In this document: piece by piece, positions 22,422 to 35,471 of the stretch
How positions within the stretch are numbered: the first letter of the stretch is position 1
How the letters are laid out: the number at the start of each line of letters is the position of its first letter
DNA from: Apostichopus japonicus
Taxonomy: Eukaryota; Echinodermata; Holothuroidea; Aspidochirotida; Stichopodidae
Assembly (NCBI RefSeq): GCF_037975245.1
Contig: NC_092567.1
Location: 26,594,876 to 26,658,875 of the forward strand
DNA: 64,000 bases
Direction of reading: 5' to 3'
Program-made: the position numbers and the translations under genes
The notes under the pieces: model-generated
The model's input: only the letters and a program-made list of their open reading frames with translations
Database searches by the model: none
Told to the model about the DNA's origin: nothing

Positions 22422-22431
22422 CCATTTCCAT
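22422..22431 (-). CDS. First-exon-like mini-exon, type i (copy 2)
   Basis: ATGGAAATGG on the minus strand, followed by GTAATT, a weaker donor than the GTAAGT of the 1279 copy. The flanks match 1279. It could be a third possible start for gene A, 13.4 kb upstream of exon 2, or a relic. Confidence 0.22.
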
Positions 22432-23219
22432 GACTACAAAGTTTGTCCAAGTTAAGACCGAATGATAAATCGATTTCAGGAGACGTTTTTATTTATTCAG
22501 AACCTTCGAGAATTAGCTAAAAAGTATAATGAATCTACAACTGAGCATATACACCTTAAAATGACGGAGACTTTATATACATAGTATTAGACTTCCTTAT
22601 CGAAAGAGTTGGACAAGTTGGCTTTTAGAAAACGTTTGCATATTATTATCTTGCCCTGATAAAAATGACAAGTTCCAAAGCTGTAAATTATAAGCGTTTT
22701 TGCTAGGCGTTAAGAAACAATATGAATGACCTATATCGTTCATTTCACTAATACAAAGCTATTGACATACTCTGGAAAAACAGGGGGGACGTCTTCATTG
22801 TATTCTGTCTCTCAGCGCGTCAAAGTAAACTAGCACGACATTTAGTAGTTCCACCCATTTTGGAAACCAATAGCGTATATCTACCGTGAGTAATTTATGG
22901 ATGCTCTGTGTTCCTGTAGCATAGTCTACTGTGATTTTTACGATGCTATACAGTACTGAAAACAGTACTGTGTAACTTGTCAAACATCTTTGAACACATT
23001 TACTTTGAACTTTGCTTTGATAAATGAATATCAAAATAAAGCCATAACGCTTAATGACAAGTCTCTTCAAAGTCAGACTAAGTGAATATACAGACAATTA
23101 GAAATTAGAAAATTAGAAGGGATACAGAACAGATGCAGGATGTAGGTACTTATGAAAGAAAGAACAGTGACCTCCGGTCCCGACATGTCTCTCTACAACT
23201 CTGTAGCCATAGTATCATG

Positions 23220-23872
23220 CAAAGGCGGCGGAACCGGGGGGGCACAGGGGGCACGTGCCCCCACTTTTCCTCAGGTTAAAATGTGCCCTTTTTCTACATA
23301 ACAAATTGAGGTGTCTCAAGTTAGCAAGAGGCCAGGGAACCAGAATGAACACTCGGGAAAGGCCGTTTCCGGCCATCTGAGGGGTAACTTTGTAAAACCA
23401 AAATTTTCTGGTACGCTCCGCGCCAACCGATGGTGGCGCTCCGCTCAGATAGTTGTGCATATAACTTTGCAAATCCTAGCTACGCCCCTGAATTTTCATG
23501 AATTTCTGTGGGTCAAACTCAAAGCTATTTCGAATGGAAAAAATTTGTTAAGATATTAACAAGAAATAAGCTCTAATTCGGAAAATTCCTACATTAGCAA
23601 CTAGCATGATTTCACCTCATTCAAAAAAAACTTGTTCCTTGTTTCCCAATTTGCACATTGGATATTGCAGTGCTAGTATGCATATTTTCCTTGAAGGGGG
23701 GGGGGGGGGGGGGGGGCGTTGATGGAGTGATGTGTCATGATACGCAAATAAGATAATACAATAAGAGTTATAAAGGGTACTAAATATAAGGCTGCATCAG
23801 TCCAATCGAATTTCTGAAAAGTGCCCTTTGATGTCGGTGCCCCCCAGATTAAAAGTGCTTCCGCCGCCCTTG
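23220..23872. mobile_element. hAT-type MITE with perfect 8-bp target duplication
   Basis: Termini CAAAGGCGGCGGAACC and inverted CAAGGGCGGCGGAAGC, flanked by GTATCATG at 23212-23219 and 23873-23880. Copy A is empty at this place (GTATCATA at 2011-2018), which confirms insertion after the duplication. The interior holds the phrase GGCCGTTTCCGGCCATCTG and a core about 'ctccgcgccaaccgatgg' shared with the elements at 42548 and 44014. It has no transposase. A run of about 20 G lies at 23697-23717. Confidence 0.85.
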
Positions 23873-24180
23873 GTATCATGTATAAATGGTTTGGGACTCG
23901 TCCAGATGTTGGGGGTCGTAGTTGGTAGCTAGCTTGAGCGTCTCATCGAGAAGACAGTTAACTTCGTCTGCTCTGAACATAAAGGTTAGTATTTGAAGTT
24001 GAAATGTCGTGGAGCCAACATTAGTTGAACAGTAGTCTTGGCCAATTCGTTTGTAATACTTTTTCTCGCGTTAATTCATACATCAGAGTCGGGAACTTAG
24101 AAATTACTTCTTTAAGTACTTTCGAATTTTCAAAGAAGATTCATATATTAAACGTCTGCTTGTCTCTTATTGTTTCGTAA

Positions 24181-25213
24181 GGAACCTTGTCGATTTTATC
24201 GGCTGTATTGTTTTTAAATTGTATTTCTTTATTTTTTTCTAAATTCCATACCAAGGACACATGCGATAAAGTGATGCATACTTTTAAAGGAGTTGGATTC
24301 TTCCTCTGGCAGCTTACATCTCCATTTACTATGAAGAGAGTTATACAAACCACGTCGTTGTTTGTTATGACGTCACAGAAACCACAGACTAACATCCTTT
24401 AGTCGAAGATGACGTCAAAGCTTTCCTTCTAGATTTTTCTTTATACAAGATTCTTTGACGAATTTTTCGATTTATTCAGAATTTAGCTATATTGTGAAGA
24501 AGTATACAATTAAAATACAAACGTGTGTGATTTTCGTTTGTTGAAAAATATAAAACATAAATAAAAAAAAGTTCATTATATGTGTATTGTATGGTGTAAT
24601 ATTTAGGCATCAGTTGTTTCGAATTATAAACCGCTTTGACTTTTACGGATATGCGTTGCGTCTCACAAATTTAATTTTGGTTTGGTTTCATTTGCAAATT
24701 CTATCCTCAATTTCAAATTCTTGTTGATATATTTGATAGTCTACTTAAACCAGAGTATGTTCACAGGTATACCTAGTGTTCCCGTATACCTGGCAATATG
24801 ACATCAACATGTTGTTAGTATAACGGGCCTTTCCATATAGTTCGCAGTATATGCCATGTCTACGGATTATGTACCTGGCTATTCTTAAAAATACTTATTC
24901 TTTTCGATGCCTTTAATTAGGCGTATATTCATTCCATAACGTCACTGGTCTCTTAAGAGGACAAACATCTTATATTGCAGAGGAAATTTCTTTTGTACAT
25001 CAGCATTATTTAGCCTCCACCCACCCCCCCCCCCCCCTAAAGGAGAGAAAGACATAATGGGAGAAAATTATTTCCTTGCTTCCGTTAATTACGAAGTTTA
25101 CTGACAATATGATACTTTCTCTACAAATATTTCACGGAATAAATCGCGAAGGAGACCTAAATTTCTCATTGATAAACTGCACACATCACCTGATTACAAA
25201 ACACCTCTCCGGC
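24181..25213. other. 1-kb segment present only in copy B, no gene recognised
   Basis: Relative to copy A (junction near 2325) this is an insertion here or a deletion there. No terminal repeats or target duplication can be seen. Its left end continues an open minus-strand frame (24141-24395, with DKVPYETIRDKQTFNI) toward the unknown frame matching 2014-2259. This would favour deletion from copy A, but a TGA separates the two in both copies. A C-run lies at about 25024-25037. Confidence 0.4.
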
Positions 25214-26109
25214 AGGACTTCCCCTTAAATGCTTTCATACTACAATGTATATGCATGCCCACTCTGATTTACATGTACCAATCTGGGCGAAAGTTCTTAT
25301 TTTGGTATGGTGAGAAGCCTTAGAGAAGATGAGTATGGACATTGCGTTTACTACAAAGCACCTTGTAACTTGAATACTCTCCCGATGAGAAGTGGAAAAA
25401 TACCAAAGAGAAAAAAACACACTGACAAAAGACGAAAGAAGGTTTTACTTGGTGAAATTTGAATATGACGAACAAAAATGCAAAAACATGGGTGTAAAGC
25501 TTTGTAAAAACTAGGGTTAAAACTTTAGTGAATAAAATTATTGAAAAGTGTAACCAGCCGTTATCTCATTTACGCATTCTCATACAACAAAAACAAATCA
25601 ACAGAGCGCCCTCTCGTTCATCAATTTTCTCTTTTAAATTTATTGCATGATAAAGTTGCACGTTTATTCCGTCAAAGAAATGTTGAGTCCATATTTCAGA
25701 CAAGATTTGCTCGACATTTTTAAAAATGTATCTCTTTTTAACCAACAAATTGAGCTTTGCACACCTTTAAATTACGCAAGAAATAGTAAGGCAACATCTA
25801 AAAAACTGTTTGTTGGTTTGGTATGAAATACCTCTCAAAACATGTGAAAGTTATTCAGTATCTGTCTAAACACGTTAATGCCCTTTATACTTTTCTCTTA
25901 TTCGCCTATTATTATTATTTGAATGGGACAACTTTATTATATGGATAAGTTGTTGACCTTTGACTTAAGAAGATTTTAATCCCAATATTACCGGACTGAT
26001 TGATCAAAATGATACCGCATTCATGGTTTATTTGGCTCCCTGAAACAATTATGATATAATACAGTACATATACAATTTATTGGTCGTCATCTATATTTTA
26101 CGTTTAGAA

Positions 26110-26960
26110 AGATGACTAGACACCTGTAACTCGCTCCTCTACGGCCTTCCAGACAAAGACATCTCCAAAGCTCCAACATGTTTTAAACACTGCTGCTCGT
26201 CTCATCTCTCGTGTCCCTCGTTCTCAGCATATATCACCTATTTTAAAATATTTACATTGGCTTCCTGTTAAGATGAGCATCTCTTTCAAGATTCTTCTGA
26301 TGTTATTTAAAGCTATACACGGACACTCTTCAGTCTATCTGTCGGAACTTATTCACCCTTACAGACCGACCAGGATGCTAAGGTCATCCAGCCAGTCTTT
26401 TCTCACCGGCGTCCCAAGGGATATTTCCTTAAATTCATTTTGTCAACGTTTTTTATCTTACGCCTCTGCTTCTCTCTGGAATGTCCTCCCGACTGACATT
26501 CGCCTAAACGACAATTTGAACTCTATTCTTATGAAGTTCTTAAGCGCTTTTGCGCTTTATAAAATTCCTATTATTATAAATATTACTAATTTAATTTTTC
26601 CTAATCCTTTCCTTGATAGGATAACAGTAAGGGGAGTAGGTGGTGTAGTTTATAGGCACTGATCACCCAATCCTTGACCGAGAGGTGTTCATCTGCCATC
26701 TGGATGCCCGAACTGTTCTGAATCTCCGGATGCTTTCAGTTTAGGTCATGTATAGTGCACACCTCCCACCGCACCGCTTAGGTGTGCTTCTGGGGTGAGG
26801 GGGCCAGCAACCCCCCACCCGTCAGTAGTTCCTAAGCTGTTGTGAACCACTGATTGGCCCATGTTGATTTATTTTATAGTGCCTCACAGCCTATATTAGC
26901 TCTTGACTTATGTCAATCTTCATGGGCTATTGTTCACTCTAGCTTTTATAAATGAAATAA
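26110..26960 (+). mobile_element. 3' end of an L2/CR1-type LINE
   Basis: The plus strand encodes the C-terminal part of a LINE ORF2: an early CNSLLYGLPDKDIS, then SPILKYLHWLPVKMSISFKI, LLMLFKAIHGHSSVYLSELI, and SYASASLWNVLPTDIRLNDN. These are the standard landmarks of the L2/CR1 thumb and tail. A frameshift lies near 26165. About 300 bp of 3' UTR follow to a region containing AATAAA-like sequence near 26950. The RT core is absent. Confidence 0.8.
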
Positions 26961-28084
26961 AAAGTACATGCTCATGATATCAGGAAAATAACCTTTCTTT
27001 CAGAGGTCGAATCTTCATCACTAGATTCCAAAAGTTAAACACAATGACAGTTGTAAGCAAATGGGAAGTAAAATGGAATCGCACACTTACATTACAAGAA
27101 GAACTGAATATGCGCTGAATGTGTTAATGCCTTCTCTTCGTTACATATCCAACATTCAAGTGAAAAGTGTTGACTGAAAGATATTTTCACGTAAATGGCA
27201 CAGTATGAGTTCTGGAGTAATCGTAGCCAAAAAACCTCTGGTCAAACTTGTCTGAGCAATATAACATATATGACAAGCAAAACATCTTGTACGTAAACAT
27301 CTAACAACTTTTGTTATACTTTCTAAGAAATTTCACCCAAGATAGAGTATGGGCACAAAAAGCCAAACAACTTGATCCATTCTCAAACTAACAGTCTTCT
27401 TAACATTGAGAATTTAATCGCATGATCACGTTGGTTATTGTTTGGTTTCTGCAGTTTGAAGTCAAGATGGAATAAAGGTGAATTAAAATACCACTCAGAT
27501 TATCCAACGTGTTCAACAAAGAGCGATAGAGCCCATTGCGTGTTGGTCATAACCTATGTTGTAGTTGCCATTATATATTTGTAAGTAATTGTAGTTTTAA
27601 ATCTGTTAAGTGTTCATCAGACTGTTAGCCAAGTGAATTGCAAAAGTAATACAATGGGTAACCAGAATTCAGACCAATAGGTCGACTACATATTTAGTAA
27701 AACTAAAATGATCAAAAGAGAGTTTTGCTGTTTAAACTAAATTATAGCAATTAAAGATATAGCGGACTCCATTCATTTTGAGGAAAATATCAAGCAAATA
27801 CTTTACCCAATGCAGGTGACTTAATAGAACGTAAAATGACGACATCAGTTTCACACATTTAATCGCCAAAAGTGATATATTGGTCAAGACTGAGTGGATT
27901 TTAAGTTTTTTAAAGTATATACAGACTAAACCCGAATAGTACAGCAGTTTTTAAACGTGATATATATTATGATCGTGAACGAAATTTATCGCTGCCTCCT
28001 TCTTCTTTGGGGGGGGGGGGGGCGGGGTGGTGTCAGGTGCCGTCCGGTTTGGTTGGGTGTTTTCTCTAGTGTATGTTATGTAGT
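26961..28084. other. Spacer in copy B without a recognisable gene
   Basis: AT-rich sequence absent from copy A. A G-rich tract at 28008-28030 could form a quadruplex. Nothing else can be supported. Confidence 0.5.
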
Positions 28085-28459
28085 TTTACCAGCGTATCCA
28101 TGTTGAATAAATGATTTTACTAAAGACCCTGGAGACCTCTGTACACCGTGACTGTTGTGCTGATGTTGCTTGCCAACTTTAAAAGATACCTTACAATTGA
28201 ATTTGGTCCAGGTACATTGTGTAAACTGTGCTATGACCAACGTACCAAGAAGGGGGAAAAGCTTAATGCATCGTTAAAATGATGGCACTAGCTTAATACT
28301 GAGCACTAATTTTATAGCAAATACTGTTATGAACTTTACTAGCATCCGTACATTCAATATTACGAGAAAAGGGCATTACCATGCCTCTTATTCAGTGAGA
28401 GGGGTTTGACCCTTTTGCCGTAGGTCGCCTAACAAGCTTCTGGTCAATTTGACCAACCC

Positions 28460-28795
28460 TCTTCATCCTCACGGGTTCTTTTTCAACATCAAGGGGAGAC
28501 ATGGACACGGGATCCTAGGCCACAAAAGGTGCCACACCACCAGCGGTGCGTTATGAACTCCAGTGAGCCTAGAAATCTAGTAGGGTTTACACAACCGGCA
28601 GAATGAGTCGTTCATCTACCTCCATTAACACCTGTCACCACGTTAGCTAGTGAAACATATGTTTGAATTAATGTATAAGGACTTCACAGAGGAGTATGCG
28701 AAGGGAGACACGAGTATTGCATAAACTAAATATAGATGGATTCGACCCCGGAGCTGCAGGTTAACAGTCACTGAGCAACCTGAAAGTGCATACGA
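28460..28795 (-). repeat. Possible tRNA-derived SINE, copy in block B
   Basis: Counterpart of 3700-4033, with the same A-box-like and B-box-like motifs at about 28772 and 28742. It was present before the duplication, because both copies hold it at the same place. Confidence 0.35.
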
Positions 28796-29750
28796 CAAAT
28801 CCAGTATACGGATTCGTATGACTCATTTTGAGTTTAAATAATCGAATGCTTGAGATAAAATGTTATCTTGCTGTATCAAACTATCCGCATCATAATAATA
28901 GAGGATATAGTGAATTTTTGGGATAAAGTTGTTGTTTATTTGAGAAAGAAACCAAAAGCTTGAAAGAAAGTCAATGTCTTGATTAAAAAAAACCGTAATT
29001 TTGAGGAACGAGTCGAAATATCATTGTAGAACATTTTCAGATAAAAGTTCAAATCTTTATTTGTCTTAAAATATATCAAGTAAATGCTAAAATATTTATA
29101 ATAAAAGGCAGCATTTTGAGCTAAGAAGCAGAAATTTGTATATTAAATGTTGGCAATTTAGAGAGCAAAAATCTAAACTCTGGGGATAAAATGAAACTTG
29201 AAAGCTGAGATATGTCTTAACGTCTTTCCTCTTCACTCGAGTTTATCTACCTCACTGCCCTTGGTAGTCTAGTTTGAGTTTAATTTCACAGGTTACAAAC
29301 TTCGAAAAATCTTCAGCTCAGCCCCCCACCCCATCCTCCTCCATTCCTTTGCCTCTTATTATGTTACCAGAATTAATATGTCCATATAAGTCTATGAAAA
29401 CTACATATTCAGAGGTGCTTCCACTTTTTTATGTAGTTTAAAGCCACATGCGGAGGTCACACTATCACTGGCATTCTTGTGTCTGATATAAGTGACAATT
29501 TACCCATTATATGCTCAGCTGCGTTCAATTCTTCAAATTGCTCACACGGTACTACCATATATGTCATGAAAAAGGATACGTCGAGGGGTAATTATAAAAG
29601 GTTTTCCTCTGAGCTCAACGACTTCAACTGGCATCAACTGTACACAAAAACAGATGTAAATGATGCATGTAATTTCTTTGATGGTATAATAAGTGAGATC
29701 TACAATAAATATTGTCTCATTAAACGTACTACCGTCAATTGGTCACGCAA

Positions 29751-30020
29751 ACGCAATTATTGGACTACAAGTGGAATTATTTTAATCAATTGCTACTAAG
29801 AAAAGACTTTACAAATCGTACCTCCAAAACAGATCTCCTCGAAATAAGTTTAACTACGTCAATTACAAAAATATCCTTACTTCAAACGCAATTATTGGAC
29901 TACCAATGGAATTATTTAAATCAATTGCTACTAAGAAAAGACTTTACAAATCGTACCTCCAAAACAGATCTCCTCGAAATAAGTTTAACTACGTCAATTA
30001 CAAAAATATCCTTACTTCTA
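29751..30020 (+). repeat. 135-bp tandem duplication inside the LINE
   Basis: 29751-29885 and 29886-30020 are nearly identical, starting ACGCAATTATTGGACTAC. Period 135 bp is a multiple of three, so frame is kept across the junction. A local duplication in a dead element. Confidence 0.85.
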
Positions 30021-31817
30021 CTATTAGGCTTTCAAAAAGTGTTACTATAGCAATTTACCCAATGAAAATAAAATAATCAGAAGGAACCTGAAGAACTATA
30101 ATGAAATAATTAGTCGAAGCAATTCAACCAGAAAGATGCAGTTTAGAATAAATGACAATAGTGAAGAATTGACTTCAGATATAAGGGTTGCTAATTGTTT
30201 TAATGATTATTTGCTAGTATCGGTACGAACCTAGCCGGTCACTTTGAAGAAAGTAATGTCAGCTTCACTAGTTTTCTTAAAACCTCTAATCCTAATACTA
30301 TATTTATTTCTCCAACTAACTGTACGGAAATATCTAAACTCATTAAGAATTTGACAAAAAGGTTCAGCTGCTGGGACTGTCTGTATAACTGCTAACATAC
30401 TTCGTACCTGCAAACTCTTCTTGAACCGCTCACCTATATGTGCAACCCTTCTCTCTATAGTGGTATTGTTCCTTGTAGTATGAAAGTTGCTAGAATAACA
30501 CCTATTTTCATAACTGGTGATCACTCAGTGCTTTCAAACTACCGACCAATCTCGATTCTTTCAACAATTTCTAAAGTTCTCGAGAAAACCATGTATAAGA
30601 AACTCACAGACTTCCTAGACAAGGATGATATCATTTCATAACGTCAATTTGGTTTTCGTGAGAATCTTTCCACGTATATGGCGGCAGCAGTATAGTCCAG
30701 TATATCGATAATGGCTTCAATAACAATGAATTTACTATTGATGTGTTTCTAGATCTTTCTAAAGCATTCGACACTGTCAACCATTACATCTTACTAAAAA
30801 AACTTAGCCATTATGGAATCCGTGGGGTTGCATATGATTGGTTGGAGAGCTATCTTAGCGAGAGAGAACAGGTTGTACGCATTAATGATCCAACTTCTAA
30901 GACCAGTACAGTACGCTGCGGCGTCCCACAGGGATCTGTACTTGGACAACTACTTTATCTTATCTACATAAATGACGTGTGTAACTGTTCTCATATCCTT
31001 AACTTTACACTCTTTGCAGACGACACAAGTATTCTTTTTCAAGCACAGTGATATTCATTGTGCTGGTCGTGTCGTTAACTCTGAACTATATTATGTATCT
31101 AACTGGTTTAAAGCAAATAAGTTGTAAGCAAAACAAATTGTATTATATATCGTCCTGTTCAGCGAAAGGTTGATACAGTTAACGTATTTATTGATGATGG
31201 TGATATTACTCTTTAATGTTTAGGTATTCATCTTGACTCAAATCTCACCTGGAAGTTTCATATTAACAGTCTACGCTCCCATATCCCAAAAATTATTGGA
31301 ATACTTCATAAAATTCGCTATTTTGTACCATTGCATACACTTAAAACACTGTACGACTCCCTCATTAATTCAAAGCTGTCTTACTGCAACATATTTTGGG
31401 GAAACACCTATCCATCTTACCGTAATCGCCTGTTTACTCTCCAGAAGAAAGCCATTAGACTGATTACAAATTTTAGTTATCGTGCTCAGAGTAAAATTAT
31501 ATTTTCTAACTTAAAAATCTTAAATATCTTCGACACATACAAACTCCAAGTCGCTCTATTTATGTATAAATGAGTTAATGGGGTTTTGCCTTATAACATT
31601 GATGATTACTATCTTTTTAACTACAATACACGCGTTTGTCAAAACTTCCGAACAAATGTTATCACTTCCGAGAGGACTCATCGACATTTTATTCATTCTG
31701 GAGTTACAATCTGTAATAGTTTGGAAAACCAAATTAAAAACATTCAAAAGTATTCATTGCTTCAAACAAAACATGAAATCCATTTTACTCAACGATTATT
31801 ATCATTAAGCAGTGATT

Positions 31818-31905
31818 TTTTCTTTTTTTTTCCTTTTTTCTTTGTTCTTTTCTCTTTTCTTCTTCCTTTTACTTTATCCTTTTTATTCTTTCGTTTATTG
31901 TTTTG
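31818..31905. repeat. Pyrimidine-rich tract in the LINE 3' region
   Basis: About 90 bp of T with scattered C on the plus strand, downstream of the LINE coding remnant. Confidence 0.7.
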
Positions 31906-32940
31906 TAAATGGGGACTGCTCGTAAAAGCTCTGCTTCTTCAGTCCCCCTCCACCTCCTAACTATTCACCAATGTATTTATATTATGTGGAAAGAAATCAA
32001 ACTCAAACTCAATGACGAATCAGTGCCTGAACTTTCCTGATGACTTTCCTGATGAGAAGTAAAATTATAAATGATTGAATGAAAAATACACGAACAAATT
32101 GACTTCGAACAGGACAACAATGCTTCCTTTAAAATGTAATTCTTGATTACACAGTCCTCTTAATATTCGTCATGAAACAAGTGCAAAAGTTATGTTTTAT
32201 AAAAGATAAGTTAAAGTATAGGAAATGGTGTTACCAATAGCATAAATATATAAATGATAGCTAGAAGCTGTGCTTAAATTGATCTTTATCGCCTAGCCCG
32301 CTAAAACTATTTCTAAATGATTAAAAGGCGTTAATAAAACTTCACGAAAATGTGTGGAAACCATTTTCCTCTGGGGAATTCATGTCAAATGGATAATTCT
32401 GGTTATTAATTAAGTACATGGCGACAAGTACAACACATTGCAAAACAAAGAAGGATAGAAAATATTAAAGAAATAAACAACTAAACAAAAAAAAAGAAAC
32501 TAGTTTTCAAAAGAATACCCCCCCCCCCCACACACACACACACAGACACCTACAAAACTCTGTTCGTAATCAAATATAACACATGAATGTGCTCACATTA
32601 TCCCAAAGTACAAGAACAAATAAAGGAAATAGCAACGATTAGATTTTAGACATGATGAATATGTATTTCTTGAGTGACTAACTCGATCCCGGTTTTGGAC
32701 ACACCCACATGGCATCTCTTTATGATAGTAACTTAAGTCTACCCGGAACTAGCTAATTAATTCATGAAAGCAGTTAAAAGTGTAATTTAAATGTCAAATG
32801 CCGACTGCGAGCGTTGCCAATTTAAATGGTAGGTTTGTGGTTTTTCAAGCTCTTGAATAATCTATGCAATGGAGAAAGAAGAACTTATTTTAATGCAAAT
32901 TACTAATAAACAAGATGAAAAAAATTTAGTTGTTTACTAT

Positions 32941-32946
32941 TTTATT
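32941..32946 (-). terminator. Candidate polyadenylation signal of CD225-like gene B
   Basis: AATAAA on the minus strand 83 bp beyond the stop codon at 33029. Confidence 0.35.
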
Positions 32947-33028
32947 TCATTAATTTTGTCACTACATCTATAAATTATAGTAGTCACCAATTTTTTTTGG
33001 AAGGAGTGATGAAAACCCAACATTTCTT

Positions 33029-33244
33029 TTAATTGAAAACACTGTAATCAAAAGAATTGTTGTAAACATGATTAAAATTTGCATCAACATAATTATTATA
33101 AGTATAGAGAGCTTCATTAGCGAACATAAACCACCAAATAATAACAATGACAATACTGATCACCAAAGCCACGTAGAAGAGCGCTGTGGCAACGAAAGAC
33201 ACATGTGTCAAAGATCTAGCCGAGTCACTGTTGTCGTTAAGTGC
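33029..33244 (-). CDS. CD225-like gene B, exon 4
   Basis: The acceptor TTCCGACAG precedes Ala-Leu-Asn-Asp in phase 0. It encodes 71 residues and a stop. The membrane segment is close to gene A, while the tail after the second helix has diverged and ends Tyr-Ser-Val-Phe-Asn, a sequence that in gene A lies internally before an extra Asn-Ala-Phe-Asp segment. Confidence 0.58.
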   Translation of the reverse strand, partial: ALNDNSDSARSLTHVSFVATALFYVALVISIVIVIIWWFMFANEALYTYNNYVDANFNHVYNNSFDYSVFN

Positions 33245-35471
33245 CTGTCGGAAAGAGAGTGAATGGGTAAAAAACAATAAGTAAATAATAACAATTATAT
33301 ACATTTTTCGATCATGTTGAACACTTTTAACATTTGCATTCTCCTTCATGGAATAATTCAGTACTTTATATATGTATTTATAACCATTTTAAACGTTTTT
33401 AGGTAGTTTAGAATGTTAACCTGATTAGTATGTCGATGACTGCCGGATGGCAATAAAACCAATGTTTTTCGTTTGTTGAAAGTCCAAAAATAGACCAGTA
33501 CGTATATGCAATATACGTGGTTCTTCAAAAATTTAGATCTCTACAAAATAAGACAAAGTTGATGGATGCATGGTTTGCGTCCCTTTGAACGTGAATGGTA
33601 CCGATGCGATGTTGACGTTCCCTGCACTTACGTGGTAATAATCTCGTGTTGTTTTGATTTTTATATAAAAACTGTATGATGTTGTTTTGATTAATAACAA
33701 ACGTTTGATATTATTATTAAAGATTGGAGATTTCCTATCGGTATATAATTAAAGTAAGAAAAAAAAGATTAAAAACAATCCAGGATAAAGTGAAAATAAT
33801 TTATGTTAATATCGTTACCGCGATGGCACAGATGCACGATGGGATAGTACAAAGAAAAGACCCTGGGCAGCAAATCAGTGTGATGATAGAGAAGACGAGC
33901 GCCCCTATAGCTGCGCCAGAGTTTTGTGGAGGAGCAGGACTTTGTACGACGACCACGTGGGGGTAAGGTTGGTAACCCTATGGTAAACAAAAAGGAAAGA
34001 AATAAACAAACAATAGGAATGGCATTTTTGCTTTTGGCTTTTATTGACCGAGAATTATACAAATCTGAATGCCTCGAAATTGTAACATGCATATACGGAC
34101 CGTAAATCTTCTAAAGTCGTATTCTGCTAAAAAAAATTAACTCGGCTTTCGAATTATTCCCACATATACATCATCGCTACAACAAGGGTAATCAATATGA
34201 GTGTGACAGTAAAGCCTAAATGTTCCTTCATGTGTGAGAATTACTGACAACGAAGTGACCTTCTATAGTGGTATTGTAGTCCTAAGTTAGCTCATGATAA
34301 CCATTTATGTTTAGAACACTAAGCTCGTGTTGTAAGTTTGGTTAGTGATGTTTTATAGCAAGGGAAATAATAAAGCATGGCATGGTACATTTTGGGAAAT
34401 TTCACGCAGGACCTAGTTGTAATGCGATATTTCCAATTGAATAAATTGAATTCAGATACAATACAGAAGTAAGATACAATTCATTAGCTTGGTTTTTGCA
34501 GCAAGTATGGTGGTTTACGGCTATCTTCGCTTGTCGCATTAATTCGAGAACTATGTGTTAAACATATGTAATTGCACTGATATCCATTGTAAAGTTGCCG
34601 TGTTTGTTAGTCAAATTATAAACACTTTCTCAATTTCAATTTAAATCTATAAAGATTGCGCAAACGTCCAAAATTGCCACAGTGAAACAATGAAACATCA
34701 TATTTATATGTTGAGACCCTTTTGTGGATAATTCCACCCATTTACCTGGATTACACAGTAAGTTCAACGCATGCGCGACATTAGGAAAGTTTTCCCTTGC
34801 TTCAGGGAGATTGACTACCAACCTTTACAAGCATTATTCATTCTGTTTCTGACGGAATCTGATTGAACAATTGATGACATCACATAGCTTAGTAATATAA
34901 ATAAACCACTGAGTAAAATCAGCGAGATCGTCATCACCGCTAGTTTTTTAAAGATCATTAAAAGCTCTAATCTATCGAGAATTAATGGTATATCATCATA
35001 CATTATGTACATTGGTGACGTAAGAGACAACAGACAGAAAAGCAGTCACACAGACAGAGAGACAAACAACGCGGACAGGAGAAATGACTGACGCAAAGAG
35101 ACAGACAGATTGGCAAACAGACGGACTCTTAGAAAATTGGAAAAATACAATGAAATCAGTTCTTATCATACTATAAGAGCTTAGAAAAGGTTACAACATA
35201 AAGAAGGTCTTTAGCACGATATTTATAGGCAAACTGACACACACACACACACAAAACAGTTTCACAAGAGCTGAGAGACAAAAAGGTTAACTGAAAAACA
35301 AGGAAAAAGAAATGATCAAGGAGATTAAAGGTCATTTACAAAATATAACTAAATCATATGAAATTGTGGTGAGTACATTTTACATATTTAGTTTTATTAA
35401 GTAGTAAATGTCAATTCTCACCTGGTTTGGTTGTGTGGTCTGAATGTACTGTTGTTGTGGTGGTTGTTTTG
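33029..35471 (-). CDS. CD225/dispanin-like two-helix membrane protein, gene B (exons 2-4)
   Basis: Paralogue of gene A. Exons 35422-35471, 33819-33977 and 33029-33244 keep the same lengths (within codon-sized indels), phases and GT/AG borders. With the mini-exon at 45640-45649 the product would be about 144 residues: KQPPQQQYIQTTQPNQ tail, first hydrophobic segment with Cys-Cys-Pro (CCPGSFLCTIPSCICAIA), loop ALNDNSDSARS, second hydrophobic segment (SFVATALFYVALVISIVIVI) and an Asn/Tyr-rich tail. Relative to gene A it has two extra cysteines in helix 1 and Trp to Gly after the Cys-Cys-Pro. No stop or frameshift occurs in any exon although introns carry many indels, which suggests selection on the protein. 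Two members of a tandem family are therefore visible. Confidence 0.6.
33819..33977 (-). CDS. CD225-like gene B, exon 3
   Basis: 159 nt, 53 codons, phase 0 at both ends. Acceptor CCATAG before Gly-Tyr-Gln-Pro, donor GTAACG after Ala-Ile-Ala. The longest open frame over this stretch is in another frame and misleads. The correct frame is set by exon phase and by agreement with gene A. Confidence 0.6.
35422..35471 (-). CDS. CD225-like gene B, exon 2
   Basis: 50 nt with acceptor TTTTGTCAG and donor GTGAGA. Encodes KQPPQQQYIQTTQPNQ after a split first codon. Only a few differences from gene A, one of which changes the residue (Val to Ile). Confidence 0.55.

Larger units (their letters stand above)
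29466..32008 (+). mobile_element. Jockey-superfamily LINE, 5'-truncated, inserted in copy B
   Basis: Plus strand. It starts in the last endonuclease motif (VSDISDNLPIICSA) and continues through RGNYKRFSSELNDFNW to the fingers (HSVLSNYRPISILSTISKVL), an in-frame stop at 30639, palm FLDLSKAFDTVNHYILLKKL, CGVPQGSVLGQLLYLIYIND and LFADDTSILFQ with intact catalytic Asp-Asp, and later SKLSYCNIFWGNTY and KAIRLITNFSY. Several frameshifts and stops make it inactive. The 3' end is T/C-rich and closes with AAACTC repeats. Copy A is empty at about 4655-4690. Confidence 0.85.

Noticed and set aside
33769-34092. 107-codon minus-strand frame over gene B exon 3
   Set aside because: It is in a different frame from the conserved exon. 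Splice phases and comparison with gene A select the other frame.
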